Numbered from the stretch's first letter, positions 1 to 9,581 are shown. The stretch: DNA of 64,000 bases from Verrucomicrobiota bacterium (GCA_016199985.1 JACQFQ010000066.1:1-64000), one strand, 5' to 3'. Numbers and translations: made by a program. The notes: generated by a model not told the origin, from the letters alone.

Positions 1-693
1 AGGAACAGTCAGGTACATGGGGGATTCCTCTTCGTATCGGGGCTGGATCTCAACGCGACCAATAACCTGATGGAACGGGTGGCGACCCAGCTGCGATATG
101 ATGTGAGTCCTCCCTGCGCCCAGAGCAATGTGAGGAACGGGCTGCACTGGGGAGGGTCGCTGACGACGATGGGAGACTGGGACAACGCATTCAGCGTGAG
201 GGACACGATCTTTTATCAGGCGGAGACCTGGGAATTGGGCGGGAACTGGGACAATGGGTATAACGGGTATCACACCAATGGCTGTGGGACCTGCGGGGTG
301 GTGACCCCGACGGTCGGGAGCAACCAAGTGACGACGATCACCTTCCTGGCGGGAGCACTTGGTAACTATTACCTGGCGACCAACAGTGTGCTGGTCAATG
401 GAGGCAGTGTGACAGACGCGTCCACGGTGGGGTTTTATCAGTTCACGACGGACACAAATCAGGTGAGGGAAACAACCACGAGATTGGATATAGGATTTCA
501 CAGTGTGGCGACCGCTTCAGCGACGAGTGCCGTGCCTTTGGACTCAGATGGAGACGGGAACCCCAATTACGTGGAGGACGCCAACGGGAATGGGACCGTC
601 GACACGGGGGAGACTGATTTCAACACCGTTTACAACTCAACCTACGGCATCGGCGCAGGACCAGGGCTTGTGACGTTTACCCCGCTGAAGTGA
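1..693 (+). CDS. C-terminal part of a secreted protein with a calcium-type DxDGDG repeat (5' end outside window)
   Basis: The frame is open from the first base, so the true start lies upstream of the window and about 230 residues of the C terminus are visible. The visible part is rich in Gly, Asn, Thr and aromatic residues, as in extracellular beta-rich proteins. It has one acidic repeat near the end (DSDGDGNPNYVEDANGNGTV), a thrombospondin type 3/calcium-binding style motif. No catalytic motif is recognised. The gene ends 31 bases before the RHS gene on the same strand, so the two may be co-transcribed. The acidic repeat is seen directly; the extracellular location is inferred from composition. 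The product cannot be named from this fragment. Confidence 0.6.
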   Translation, partial: RNSQVHGGFLFVSGLDLNATNNLMERVATQLRYDVSPPCAQSNVRNGLHWGGSLTTMGDWDNAFSVRDTIFYQAETWELGGNWDNGYNGYHTNGCGTCGVVTPTVGSNQVTTITFLAGALGNYYLATNSVLVNGGSVTDASTVGFYQFTTDTNQVRETTTRLDIGFHSVATASATSAVPLDSDGDGNPNYVEDANGNGTVDTGETDFNTVYNSTYGIGAGPGLVTFTPLK

Positions 694-724
694 GCCAGAA
701 CACACAACTCTTCCATAACAACCT

Positions 725-3700
725 ATGAGCAACCGAACTGATAGTCTTGAGCTTTGTTCCGATGGCTTGTGGCTTCTGAATCGCGCGAGGATAGGCGTCA
801 GAGGCATTTTCACGGGCATATTGTTGTTAGTCGGGGGGTCTTTTGGAGCAAGTGCTGCAGACTGCAGGACGTGTCTTCAGGTGGGTCCGACTGTTATCAA
901 GATATGTCGAGGAGGCTGTGGTATGCCATCCATCGGCGCCAAAGCCTGCAAGAGTTTTGATTCGTGTGAGGGGGGTGGGACATTTGGCACCGTACAAGCT
1001 AGCGGGTGGAAGATAACTGGGTCGCCCGAGTATAAGCTCGTGTTCTCCGATCCCATCGAGAACATGGCCGCATTCCGTTGCACGGAGGAGGATGCCCAAG
1101 AAGGAACCATCACCATTACCGCGACAAGCGACTTCGGAAAAACTCTTTCGGCGAGAATCACGTTCGTGTTCGACCAGGATTGTGAATGCCAAACAGGGCA
1201 ATGCCCCAAGCAAAGTCAATCCCAAGCCAGCCCTCCCTCTGAGAGTGCTACGGCGGCAAGCCCGTTGACCCTGGATGGGCATCCACTGTCGGTGTCGCCG
1301 ACATCTGAGAGCATTCCGCGGACAGGTAGCCCGCTATCTGGTTCTGTGAGAGCGCAGGCGAACGGAGTCTCGATCGCGGTGCCCCTTGGGCGTGTTGAGG
1401 GAACTGGGATCTCGGCCGGAAGCCTTTCCATTCATGAAATGTCGCCGGGTTCAGGGCTTTCATTGCCTGAATGTCTCAAATACAACACGGCAACCAACAC
1501 TTATTGCCAGATGATCCTCAATGGAGGTGGAACCTATATTTGTCAGATGAAGATGCCCGAAGGATTGGTGGATGTTCAGAAAACGAACAACATTAAGTAT
1601 TGGCTGAATTTCTACACCCCAACGAACGTGGGAGCCTTCACGAACGGAATCTATCGACTCACGGGTTCTCCATACTCCACCGTGTTGGTTGAAAACCCCG
1701 ATGGCAGTGGGTCGACGACGGACAAGCTCAAGATCACCGACGGGAATGGCAAGGTCTATAACTACACCTACTACACGAACGGGTGGAAGCTCACAATCCC
1801 AGGAAGCGTTGCAAATCAGATTAGCTATACTACGGGTACCAATGGCACGGAAACGGTTCGGACAGAGATTTGGGACGCGACGACGAATTTAATCTCGTAC
1901 AAGTCTCAAACCTATCAAACCTCCTCAGTAAGCCGTTTATTGATCGAGTCCGTGGTCGGAACCGGACTCGTAGCCCGCACCAACAGTGTCTCCTATGGCA
2001 CCAATAGCACGGGCGCTTGGCGGCTCGCGGTGAACGCGGACGGAAGCTGGGAGCAGAGCGAGCATAATGCGTTTGGCGTGGTCACGAACATCTACAGCTC
2101 ATTCGGAAATCAAGGACCCACGAATGTTGAGTCTATGTGCCGTCGGGTCACATACGATTATTCTGATTCCGTGGTGAGTGGATCTGGGAACGATACAAAC
2201 ACGGCGCCCTTTGCTCCGCGGTTGGTGGTCGAGAAGGTGTTGGGGCAAGAAATAGCAAGGACCTACTACGTATACTTACTAGGTGAAGCAAGGGTGATTC
2301 GTGCTGCAAACCCGGGAGGCTCTTGGAATGACTCGAGCAACCTTGTCACGATCACGAAATTCATTAGCGATAATGGAACATTTCAAGGACGTCCGATCAG
2401 CGTCTCAAATCCCGATGGAACCCTGAGGCTTTATTCCTATTCAGTAGGCGCGTCGAATTGGACGACTACCACGATCCTTACAGGACAACCTGATGCCAAT
2501 GGAACCAATGTGGTTCAAGGGACGAAACGAACCATCCTCACCGGGACGGTAGGACAATCCATCAGCGATGTGACAATCGACATTGTCTCGGGCTTGACGG
2601 TGGACTCGCAAAGTTACAGCGACTTCGATTCCCAGCAGCGGCCTCGTAAAGTGACCTATCTGGATGGGACCTTCACCTGGACTGACTATGGTTGTTGCGG
2701 GCCTGTGACCATCACCAATCGCAATGGGCTGGTGACCCAGTATCAGCAGGACGCCGCAGGACGGCAGATCGCCGTAGTGGAGAACTCGATCATCGGAACA
2801 AACGTTCTCGGGGCGGATGGTTTAGTGAGGGTAAGTCAACGGGTTGGAACCAACGGGACAACGGCCACGCTCGAGCGAAGAAGCTTTGATACCAGTGGCC
2901 GAGTTGTCGCGGTTACGAACGCACTGAACCAAGTTACAACCTCTGTTTATGGACTGACAAATGGCCAGTCCTACACGCTCAGGACTTTGCCTGATGGCAA
3001 CACGCAGACCGATCGGAGTTTCAGAGATGGACGACCCGACCGCACTTCAGGCACGGCTGTTCATGGTCTTCGCTACGTCTACGGCGTTGAATCGGAGAGC
3101 GGGGTTCAGCGGTTCTACACGCAGAAGATCTTTCTGGATGCCAGTGGCAATGACACCTCGGAGTGGACCAAGACGTACGAGGACATGCTGGGACGGGCCT
3201 ACAAGACCTCATTCTCGGATGGCAGCTTCGGCCAGACGATCTTCAACACGAAAGGGCAGCTTGTGAAGGCGGTGGATCCCGATGGGGCGACCACGATCTA
3301 CCAATACAATGGTCGGGGTGATCTGGAATACACGGCTCAGGACGTCGATCGCAATGGGACGATTGACTTCTCGGGCACCGACAGGATCGCGAGGACCGAA
3401 CGGCTCGTGTCGACCAACCACGGGTTCAATGTGATCCAGACAAGGACCTACGCCTGGGCGACCAACAGTTCCTCGGTGTCCAACCTCATGATCCTTTCCG
3501 AGCAGAGCAACGACGGTTTGCGCGCTTGGACCACCTCATTCAACCAAACCAAGACCTCTGTGCGCGGAACTCCCACGGGAAGTTCATGGACGGTGACGGA
3601 CACAGCACCGGACGGGAGCTATTCGGTCACCTTGTACCAGCAAGCCCGCTTAGCATCCGTGGCGCGGTTTGATTCGAACGGAGTTCAGATCGCCAGCCTG

Positions 3701-6481
3701 AGTTACAGCTACGATGCCCACGGCCGTCAGTCTCAGACAACAGATGCTCGGAATGGAACCACGGCTCAGACATTTAACGACGCGGATCAGGTGGTGAGCA
3801 CGACCACGCCGACGCCCGGAACCGGACAGTCCGCGCAAACGACAAGCTTCGAGTATGACTCGATGGGCAGGGTGATTCGAAGGGTCTATCCCGACTCCAC
3901 CTCCATGACCAATGAGTATCATCCGACGGGTGAACTCAAGAAGACGTATGGGTCCAGGACCTACCCGGTCGAGTACACCTACGATGACCAAGGAAGGATG
4001 AAAACCCTGAAAACATGGAAAGATTTCACGGGAAACTCAGGCACCGCAACCACAACCTGGAACTACGACGGCTACCGGGGCTTTCTCACCAACAAAGCAT
4101 ATGCTGACGGCCTTGGCCCCAATTACACCTACACCGCGGGCGGAAAGCTGAAGACCCGAGCTTGGGTTCGAGGGATCACAACAACGTACGTGACCAACTC
4201 CGTTGGCGAAGTGGTGACGATCGATTACTCGGACACCACGCCAGACGTCTCGTTCACGTTTGACCGCTTGGGCCGGAAGACGACCCTGAGCCAAGGAGGA
4301 AACACCAACGAGTTCCTTTACAACGATGCAGGGCAGGTGATCTCGGAGAAGTCGACTGCGGGCACGCTGAGTGGCCTTGCTCTGACCAACGTCTATGACA
4401 CCTTCCTCAGGCGGAACAGTTCCAAAGCTGTGGTGGTGTCTCCCGCCTCAACGCTGATCGCAATGACCTATGGTTACGATGCTGCCAGTCGCCTGACGAG
4501 TGTCACAAATGGGACCTATTCGGCGACTTACTCCTACATTGCCAACTCCCCATTGGTAGGGCAGATTGTATTCCGGGACAACACGACCACTCGGATGACG
4601 ACTTCCAAGACATACGATTCACTGAACCGGTTGCTTTCGATTTCCTCAGTCACCACGATCCCGGTCTCGTCCTATGGCTACCAATACAACGACGCCAACC
4701 AGCGGACTCGAATCGACATGGTGGATGGGTCCTTCTGGTCGTATGAATATGACAAACTGGGGCAAGTGATCAGCGGGAAGCGGTATTGGGCCGATGGAAC
4801 TCCGGTCCCAGGACAGCAGTATGAATACGGTTTTGACGACATCGGGAACCGTTCGTCGACCAAGAGCGGTGGGGATGGTTCAGGTCAGAACCTGCGGAGT
4901 GCGACCTACGGAGCCAACACCCTCAATCAGTACACGAATCGGACGATCCCTGCTTACGTTCAATCCATCGGCGCTGCACACCCTCTCTCAACGGTCACGG
5001 TCAATGGCCAGAGCACGGCACGAAAGGGAGAATACTTCGAAGCGGAACTGAGCGTCAACAATGCTTCAGCGGAGGTTTATACCTCGGTGACGAACCTGGC
5101 AACCTACGGGACCAGCGGCACAAACATTGGCAATCTGTTCACCCCAAAGACCCCGGAAGTGTTTTTGTATGATGCGGACGGGAACCTGACGAATGATGGG
5201 CGGTGGGTGTTTACCTGGGATGGGGAGAACCGGTTGACGAAGATGGAGAGCCAGACCAGCGCTCCATCGGCTTCGAAACGGAAAGTGGTTTACGGCTATG
5301 ATTACCAGAGCCGCATGATTGCTCGGACGTGTTACACAAACTTGGGAGGGAGCTATGGAGTCAGCACGGACACGAAGTTCTTGTTCGATGGGTGGAGGCA
5401 GGTGGCCGAGCTTAATGCGACAAACAACAACCTCGTTCGTGGGTTCACGTGGGGTCTGGATTTGACTGGCTCGATGGGAGGAGCCGGAGGCGTCGGAGGG
5501 CTTTTGATGTTCACGGATGCTGCGACCAGCACGACGCACTTCGCGGGTTACGATGGCAACGGGAATCTCACGTCACTCGTTAAAGCGTCGGATGCGAGCA
5601 GGACTGCAGACTATGAATACAGTCCTTTCGGAGAGGTCATTCGGGCATCAGGGACAATGGCGACCTTGAACCCATTCAGATTCTCGACCAAGTATCAGGA
5701 TGAGGAGACCGGACTTAATAACTATGGCTACAGGTTGTACAACGCAGTTACGGGAATGTGGCCAAACAGAGACCCGTTGGAAGAAGAAGGTGGCGTCAAT
5801 CTGTATGGGTTTGCACGAAACAACGCCGTAGGCTTCTGGGATGTTTTGGGGCTTCACATTTACGCCGTTGACGTAACAGCAAAGTCTTGGATTTCTAAAC
5901 CCATCACTGCGGGTTGGGTCACCGGGATGAAGCCGGCTCACTATCCAGCCCTTTTGGCAGCGGTGGCTCAGGTGGCAGCGCTCACCCAGGATAGTGTCGT
6001 AGATGATGCGATCGATGGCCGGTATCGTTTCTTGTCTCAAAAGGTGATTTCAGTTGAGTGCTGTGGATCGACAATCAAGAGCTTCAATTTTTCCCCCTTG
6101 TTCACGGATGTAGGGCCTGAAGGAGGTATCATCATCCCAACTGTGGTTGTGACTGACGACCGTGGCTATCAAGCCACGCCATCAAGCTTACGATTCACTT
6201 GGATGGTGAAGGGGCGACCTAATCCAGCGGCAGAGCCGGTCGTTTTCTGGCCCGTCAGATACCGGACTTCGGTTTACATCTGGCATCGAATCATCGGCGC
6301 GATACAATGCGTTAACGGCAAACCCTTAGTGTCGCTGAAAATGATGAACAGCCAGTTTCCATCCGCTGACGCATTTTACCGAATTGATGGCGGCCCTATC
6401 ACCAAACCCGCTTCTTATGCCCAAAAGGCAATGGCCCGCCTTTGGGACGCTGATGCAGGTGATCCAACTCTCGTTCAATAG
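725..6481 (+). CDS. RHS/YD-repeat secreted protein, candidate polymorphic toxin (1918 aa)
   Basis: This is a giant RHS-family protein. The N terminus has a hydrophobic stretch (about residues 28-45, GIFTGILLLVGGSFGASA) suiting export, followed by a Cys-rich region (about 46-170). Many YD repeats follow through the middle (for example SYDAHGRQSQTTDARNG, EYDSMGRVIRRVYPD, GYDAASRLTSVTNG, LYDADGNLTNDGRW), the pattern that forms the RHS beta-cocoon. The RHS core signature lies near residues 1645-1710 (TGLNNYGYRLYNAVTGMW, then NRDPLEEEGGVNLYGFARN) and ends in DVLGL. After the core comes a 208-residue tail (from about 1711) that I do not recognise, where polymorphic toxins carry their variable effector domain. 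In known RHS toxins the core self-cleaves at a DPxGL site; here Pro is replaced by Val. A small lipoprotein-like gene follows directly and could encode immunity. The RHS family call is firm; toxin function is inferred. Confidence 0.88.
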   Translation: MSNRTDSLELCSDGLWLLNRARIGVRGIFTGILLLVGGSFGASAADCRTCLQVGPTVIKICRGGCGMPSIGAKACKSFDSCEGGGTFGTVQASGWKITGSPEYKLVFSDPIENMAAFRCTEEDAQEGTITITATSDFGKTLSARITFVFDQDCECQTGQCPKQSQSQASPPSESATAASPLTLDGHPLSVSPTSESIPRTGSPLSGSVRAQANGVSIAVPLGRVEGTGISAGSLSIHEMSPGSGLSLPECLKYNTATNTYCQMILNGGGTYICQMKMPEGLVDVQKTNNIKYWLNFYTPTNVGAFTNGIYRLTGSPYSTVLVENPDGSGSTTDKLKITDGNGKVYNYTYYTNGWKLTIPGSVANQISYTTGTNGTETVRTEIWDATTNLISYKSQTYQTSSVSRLLIESVVGTGLVARTNSVSYGTNSTGAWRLAVNADGSWEQSEHNAFGVVTNIYSSFGNQGPTNVESMCRRVTYDYSDSVVSGSGNDTNTAPFAPRLVVEKVLGQEIARTYYVYLLGEARVIRAANPGGSWNDSSNLVTITKFISDNGTFQGRPISVSNPDGTLRLYSYSVGASNWTTTTILTGQPDANGTNVVQGTKRTILTGTVGQSISDVTIDIVSGLTVDSQSYSDFDSQQRPRKVTYLDGTFTWTDYGCCGPVTITNRNGLVTQYQQDAAGRQIAVVENSIIGTNVLGADGLVRVSQRVGTNGTTATLERRSFDTSGRVVAVTNALNQVTTSVYGLTNGQSYTLRTLPDGNTQTDRSFRDGRPDRTSGTAVHGLRYVYGVESESGVQRFYTQKIFLDASGNDTSEWTKTYEDMLGRAYKTSFSDGSFGQTIFNTKGQLVKAVDPDGATTIYQYNGRGDLEYTAQDVDRNGTIDFSGTDRIARTERLVSTNHGFNVIQTRTYAWATNSSSVSNLMILSEQSNDGLRAWTTSFNQTKTSVRGTPTGSSWTVTDTAPDGSYSVTLYQQARLASVARFDSNGVQIASLSYSYDAHGRQSQTTDARNGTTAQTFNDADQVVSTTTPTPGTGQSAQTTSFEYDSMGRVIRRVYPDSTSMTNEYHPTGELKKTYGSRTYPVEYTYDDQGRMKTLKTWKDFTGNSGTATTTWNYDGYRGFLTNKAYADGLGPNYTYTAGGKLKTRAWVRGITTTYVTNSVGEVVTIDYSDTTPDVSFTFDRLGRKTTLSQGGNTNEFLYNDAGQVISEKSTAGTLSGLALTNVYDTFLRRNSSKAVVVSPASTLIAMTYGYDAASRLTSVTNGTYSATYSYIANSPLVGQIVFRDNTTTRMTTSKTYDSLNRLLSISSVTTIPVSSYGYQYNDANQRTRIDMVDGSFWSYEYDKLGQVISGKRYWADGTPVPGQQYEYGFDDIGNRSSTKSGGDGSGQNLRSATYGANTLNQYTNRTIPAYVQSIGAAHPLSTVTVNGQSTARKGEYFEAELSVNNASAEVYTSVTNLATYGTSGTNIGNLFTPKTPEVFLYDADGNLTNDGRWVFTWDGENRLTKMESQTSAPSASKRKVVYGYDYQSRMIARTCYTNLGGSYGVSTDTKFLFDGWRQVAELNATNNNLVRGFTWGLDLTGSMGGAGGVGGLLMFTDAATSTTHFAGYDGNGNLTSLVKASDASRTADYEYSPFGEVIRASGTMATLNPFRFSTKYQDEETGLNNYGYRLYNAVTGMWPNRDPLEEEGGVNLYGFARNNAVGFWDVLGLHIYAVDVTAKSWISKPITAGWVTGMKPAHYPALLAAVAQVAALTQDSVVDDAIDGRYRFLSQKVISVECCGSTIKSFNFSPLFTDVGPEGGIIIPTVVVTDDRGYQATPSSLRFTWMVKGRPNPAAEPVVFWPVRYRTSVYIWHRIIGAIQCVNGKPLVSLKMMNSQFPSADAFYRIDGGPITKPASYAQKAMARLWDADAGDPTLVQ

Positions 6482-6491
6482 GCCTGAACCC

Positions 6492-7094
6492 ATGCAGCAT
6501 CATCCCAGAATGTTAGCCCGCCCCGCATTTTGGTTGGCAGCGCTCTTCAGCGTGGGAATCTTCGTTGGATGTGATGATGCTCGCAAAGTCATCGTCACCA
6601 CGATGAGCAACACAACTGCCGAACGAAACGCCAAGGTAGATCATAGATTGCAAAGTGCGTTGGAGACTTCCACCAACGCTCAAGTCTTGGTTTGGCAGGA
6701 GTTTCTGACCAAGTGGCCGCTTGCGCGCAAAGGTCACGGCTTCGCGTGGTATGAAGACCTGAACAAATTTCAAGGGAATGTTTCCGCAGTAACGGTGATT
6801 GAGGCTCGATATGCGTTCAAAGTCATCTTGGACTTCGAGATCGACTCCGATTTCAAGGAGATCAAGTTTCCCAAATTGCGCTTTCATTTCGCCGAGGTGA
6901 AACAAGTGATTGTTCCTCCAGGTGGAGCAGCACAAGGAGGAGTAACAGTTCTGTTTCAGCCAGATCAAAAGTGGCTTGGATTGAAGGAGTGGAGGCAACT
7001 TGTCGAGTCGGGTTGGAATTTCTCAGTAGTAGGCGTCAACGTGATTTCCAACGCTCCTGTTCAAAACATACAAAGTGCTCTACCGAACTTATGA
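6492..7094 (+). CDS. Small lipoprotein-like protein downstream of the RHS gene (candidate immunity protein)
   Basis: The frame is open from 6384, inside the RHS gene, but ATG 6492 lies 10 bases after the RHS stop and gives a 200-residue product. A second ATG at 6510 gives a more compact signal sequence (MLARPAFWLAALFSVGIFVGC), with a lipobox-like Cys after VG. The remaining protein is hydrophilic, with several aromatic and charged stretches, and I do not recognise a family. Position and size match immunity genes that follow polymorphic toxins, and a lipoprotein could act in the periplasm against an incoming toxin. That role is inference from context only. Its 3' end is followed immediately by transposase debris, so the cassette appears to have been trimmed or invaded by insertion sequences. 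Confidence 0.6.
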   Translation: MQHHPRMLARPAFWLAALFSVGIFVGCDDARKVIVTTMSNTTAERNAKVDHRLQSALETSTNAQVLVWQEFLTKWPLARKGHGFAWYEDLNKFQGNVSAVTVIEARYAFKVILDFEIDSDFKEIKFPKLRFHFAEVKQVIVPPGGAAQGGVTVLFQPDQKWLGLKEWRQLVESGWNFSVVGVNVISNAPVQNIQSALPNL

Positions 7095-7432
7095 GTTGTG
7101 CTGAAACACGCCCGGTGTTCTGCATCATCGTTTGGCGAGCGTTCTGGATGACTATGGTGGGTCGGGAATCTGAGCCAATGCCTGCAACGTGCGCGTTTAC
7201 CTCATTAGAAGTTCACTTGCTGGATCAGTTGGTGAACGAAAAGCGTGGGAGTCCATGCGAGAATAAAGGCGAGGAGCTGGCTGCCTACATACTGAAGCTG
7301 GCACGACTTGGTGGATACTTGGCCAGGGCCGCAGATCCACCACCAGGGAATATGGTCATGTGGCGCGGGAGCTCGCGCCTCAACGACATTCAACTGGGGT
7401 TTCACTTGGCCGCGACACTTGTGCGTAATTGA
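7091..7432 (+). pseudogene. Remnant of an IS4-family (Tn5-like) transposase, C-terminal end
   Basis: The frame reads CAETRPVFCIIVWRAFWMTM and, further on, LARLGGYLARAADPPPGN followed by MVMWRGSSRLNDIQLGF. These match the C-terminal signature of Tn5-like IS4-family transposases (LGGY, DPPPGN, MWRG-x-x-RL-x-DIQLG). Only about 110 residues remain. The DDE catalytic core is absent and no terminal inverted repeats are visible, so it is a non-functional fragment. It overlaps the end of the preceding lipoprotein-like gene by 4 bases. Confidence 0.82.
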
Positions 7433-7447
7433 AAGGCTAGATCACCG

Positions 7448-7530
7448 CTTACGTGCCACCAACTCCTGGCTGAGTTCGACCGCAGCGGGCTCTCGGCCGC
7501 CGCCTTCGTGCAAGGCAATCGGTTACTCTT
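7448..7530 (+). pseudogene. Short IS66-type accessory (TnpA-like) protein remnant
   Basis: Translation gives CHQLLAEFDRSGLSAAAFVQ, which resembles the N-terminal helix-turn-helix segment of IS66-family accessory proteins (usually LLAEFxxSGLSAAAF). It begins without a start codon and has no full-length continuation. In the same frame it runs on into the CotH gene, so the GTG at 7508 that would start that gene actually lies inside the remnant. Short length keeps confidence moderate. Confidence 0.5.
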
Positions 7531-7564
7531 CGACCCCCGTCTGGTTAGCTGGTATCTCGAGTTC

Positions 7565-9337
7565 ATGACCAACGTCACATTTGTCCATTACGCTATTCAC
7601 CGAGCGTTCGCCGTCCGACGGAGTGGTCAGAAAGCCGCGCTTACGCGGAGCGATGCGACGCCCTCCCTGGAATTACCGCCTCAGATCTCTTGTACTCCAA
7701 AGTGGTGCTGCCTTTTGGGTGCGTTTCTTGTGCTCCTCAATCCTCCGCCACTTGCTGCCGAGCCAAAGGATGCTTCCGACATGCTGTTCGAATCGGACAC
7801 CGTTCTTAGAATCCGGATTTCCATCCACGAAACCAATTTGGCCCAGCTCGCGAGGTCTCCGCGCACCTATGTCCCCGGCACGATCGTTGAAGGAGCCCGA
7901 TCGTTCCTTGGTGTGGGTGTTCATCTCAAAGGTGGCGAAAGAAGCGCTCAGCCTCTGTTCCGAAGGCCGTCGTTCTCTCTGAAGTTCAATACTCACCAAG
8001 TATTCTACGGGCTTCAGAGAATCAAGCTCAACAACTGCAAGCAGGATCCCAGTGGCTTGAACCAGATTGTTTCCAGCTGGGTCTTCAACGCTGCAGGAGT
8101 TCCCTGTCCCCGAGCCACTGCGGCCATTGTGGAGTTGAATGGACGGAACCTCGGCTTGTATGAGTTTGAGGAAGGAGTCGACACGCGATTTCTGAAACGC
8201 AACTTCGCCGTTGAAAAGGCCGCCCTGTATCAAGGGGCCTACGGTATTGACATTGACGGCCCTGCCGAAAAAACCCATGGCGAGGTGGTCACCTCGTTTC
8301 AGTTCTCAGAGCTTCATAGGATTCTTGCCGCACCTGCTGAGAATCAATCACCGGACCGATTGATGCCGTTTGTAGATGCGGATCGCTTTTACCGGTTCAT
8401 GGCCTGTGAGATCCTGACAGGGCACTCCGACGGCTATTGCATGGGGAATAACAACTACCGATTCTTCATTCCGGCCAAGGACTTGAGCTCTCCGACCCGG
8501 CCTGGCGCAGGCCCAATGATTTTCATCCCGCATGGGATGGATCAGACGTGGGCAAATCCCCGCAGCGCGGCACTCCCGATCTCTCTGACCAAGTTGCCTC
8601 GCGCCTTCTTGTCGACTCCCGCAGGTCGTGAGAGGTTTCGTTACTGGTTTGCAAGGTCGCTGTCGAATGGGTTGGACCTCGTGCGCATTCAAGCCCGGAT
8701 TACCAAGCTCCAGGGAGAAATCCAACCCATCTTGAAATCAATCGACCCAGAAGCAGCCAAGCAACAGGACATCGCGGCGCGGGAGCTCATCAATCAGCTC
8801 CATATAAGGCAAGAGCATCTGACGACCTATTTCTCAGCACCTTCCCAACGGCTCGAAGCGGCTTCTGGTTTCCAACTTTCAGAGCCTGGCACAACAGGCT
8901 TCCGCACGGTGCCCAGTGGAATCTGGCTTGCGCATGAACAGGTGGGTAATTGTGCTCTGTTCCGAACAAACAACGCGTCAGGGCCGGCGACAATGGCCGT
9001 GGTTGCGATTCAGTCGAGCACGTACAGCAGTCAGGGAACTTGGAGAGCAAAGATTCTGCTGCCCGCGGGTCATTATCAATTCAAGGGCCGCGTGAAGGTT
9101 CTTTACAGTAGCCAAATGGCTCAGGCCGTGCTGCCGGATCTCTACTTCCAGGTATACAACGGGAGGCGAGAACCGAAGGCGTTCCCGAAGCAGAATCAAT
9201 CTTGGGTAGACCTGAGCACGGATCTCGACGTTGCAGACGCTGGAGAAACTGTGGAGCTGGTGATAGGTCTTCAGGGTTTCACCTCAGGACTCTTATTCGA
9301 TCTGAACTCCATGGCGATCGAGAATCGTCCACTGTGA
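7565..9337 (+). CDS. Secreted CotH-family protein with C-terminal beta-sandwich
   Basis: The region FLGVGVHLKGGERSAQPLFR through LNGRNLGLYEFEEGVDTRFL is the CotH fold (named for Bacillus spore coat protein H, an atypical protein kinase). It covers roughly residues 110-400. The usual DxD-type metal site seems altered: the matching segment reads FIPHGMDQTW. About 150 C-terminal residues look like a beta-sandwich or carbohydrate-binding module with no catalytic motif. I chose ATG 7565 over GTG 7508 because the latter lies in an IS66-like remnant. The hydrophobic export segment (CCLLGAFLVLLNPPPLAAEP) then sits about 50 residues in, which is unusual, so the 5' end may have been rearranged by the insertion debris. 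CotH membership is likely; kinase activity is unproven. Confidence 0.75.
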   Translation: MTNVTFVHYAIHRAFAVRRSGQKAALTRSDATPSLELPPQISCTPKWCCLLGAFLVLLNPPPLAAEPKDASDMLFESDTVLRIRISIHETNLAQLARSPRTYVPGTIVEGARSFLGVGVHLKGGERSAQPLFRRPSFSLKFNTHQVFYGLQRIKLNNCKQDPSGLNQIVSSWVFNAAGVPCPRATAAIVELNGRNLGLYEFEEGVDTRFLKRNFAVEKAALYQGAYGIDIDGPAEKTHGEVVTSFQFSELHRILAAPAENQSPDRLMPFVDADRFYRFMACEILTGHSDGYCMGNNNYRFFIPAKDLSSPTRPGAGPMIFIPHGMDQTWANPRSAALPISLTKLPRAFLSTPAGRERFRYWFARSLSNGLDLVRIQARITKLQGEIQPILKSIDPEAAKQQDIAARELINQLHIRQEHLTTYFSAPSQRLEAASGFQLSEPGTTGFRTVPSGIWLAHEQVGNCALFRTNNASGPATMAVVAIQSSTYSSQGTWRAKILLPAGHYQFKGRVKVLYSSQMAQAVLPDLYFQVYNGRREPKAFPKQNQSWVDLSTDLDVADAGETVELVIGLQGFTSGLLFDLNSMAIENRPL

Positions 9338-9581
9338 TCCGTGAGGGGTGTGCCCCATCGCATTTCAGCGACAGTTTTTGGCAATCGGCCACAGGCGGGG
9401 CCGATTCCCACATACGATGCTCCCGCTCATGTCGTCTTGGATCCAACGGTCCGTCCTGCCCGCCGCCGCCCCTCTAGGCTCGCGGCGGTCGGTCCGCAAG
9501 CCGTCCACGCCCAAACCTTCGCCGGCGCCACCCGCCTTTGTTGTCGCATCACCAGGGACGTTTTCCCCCTCCTCGCCAGAT

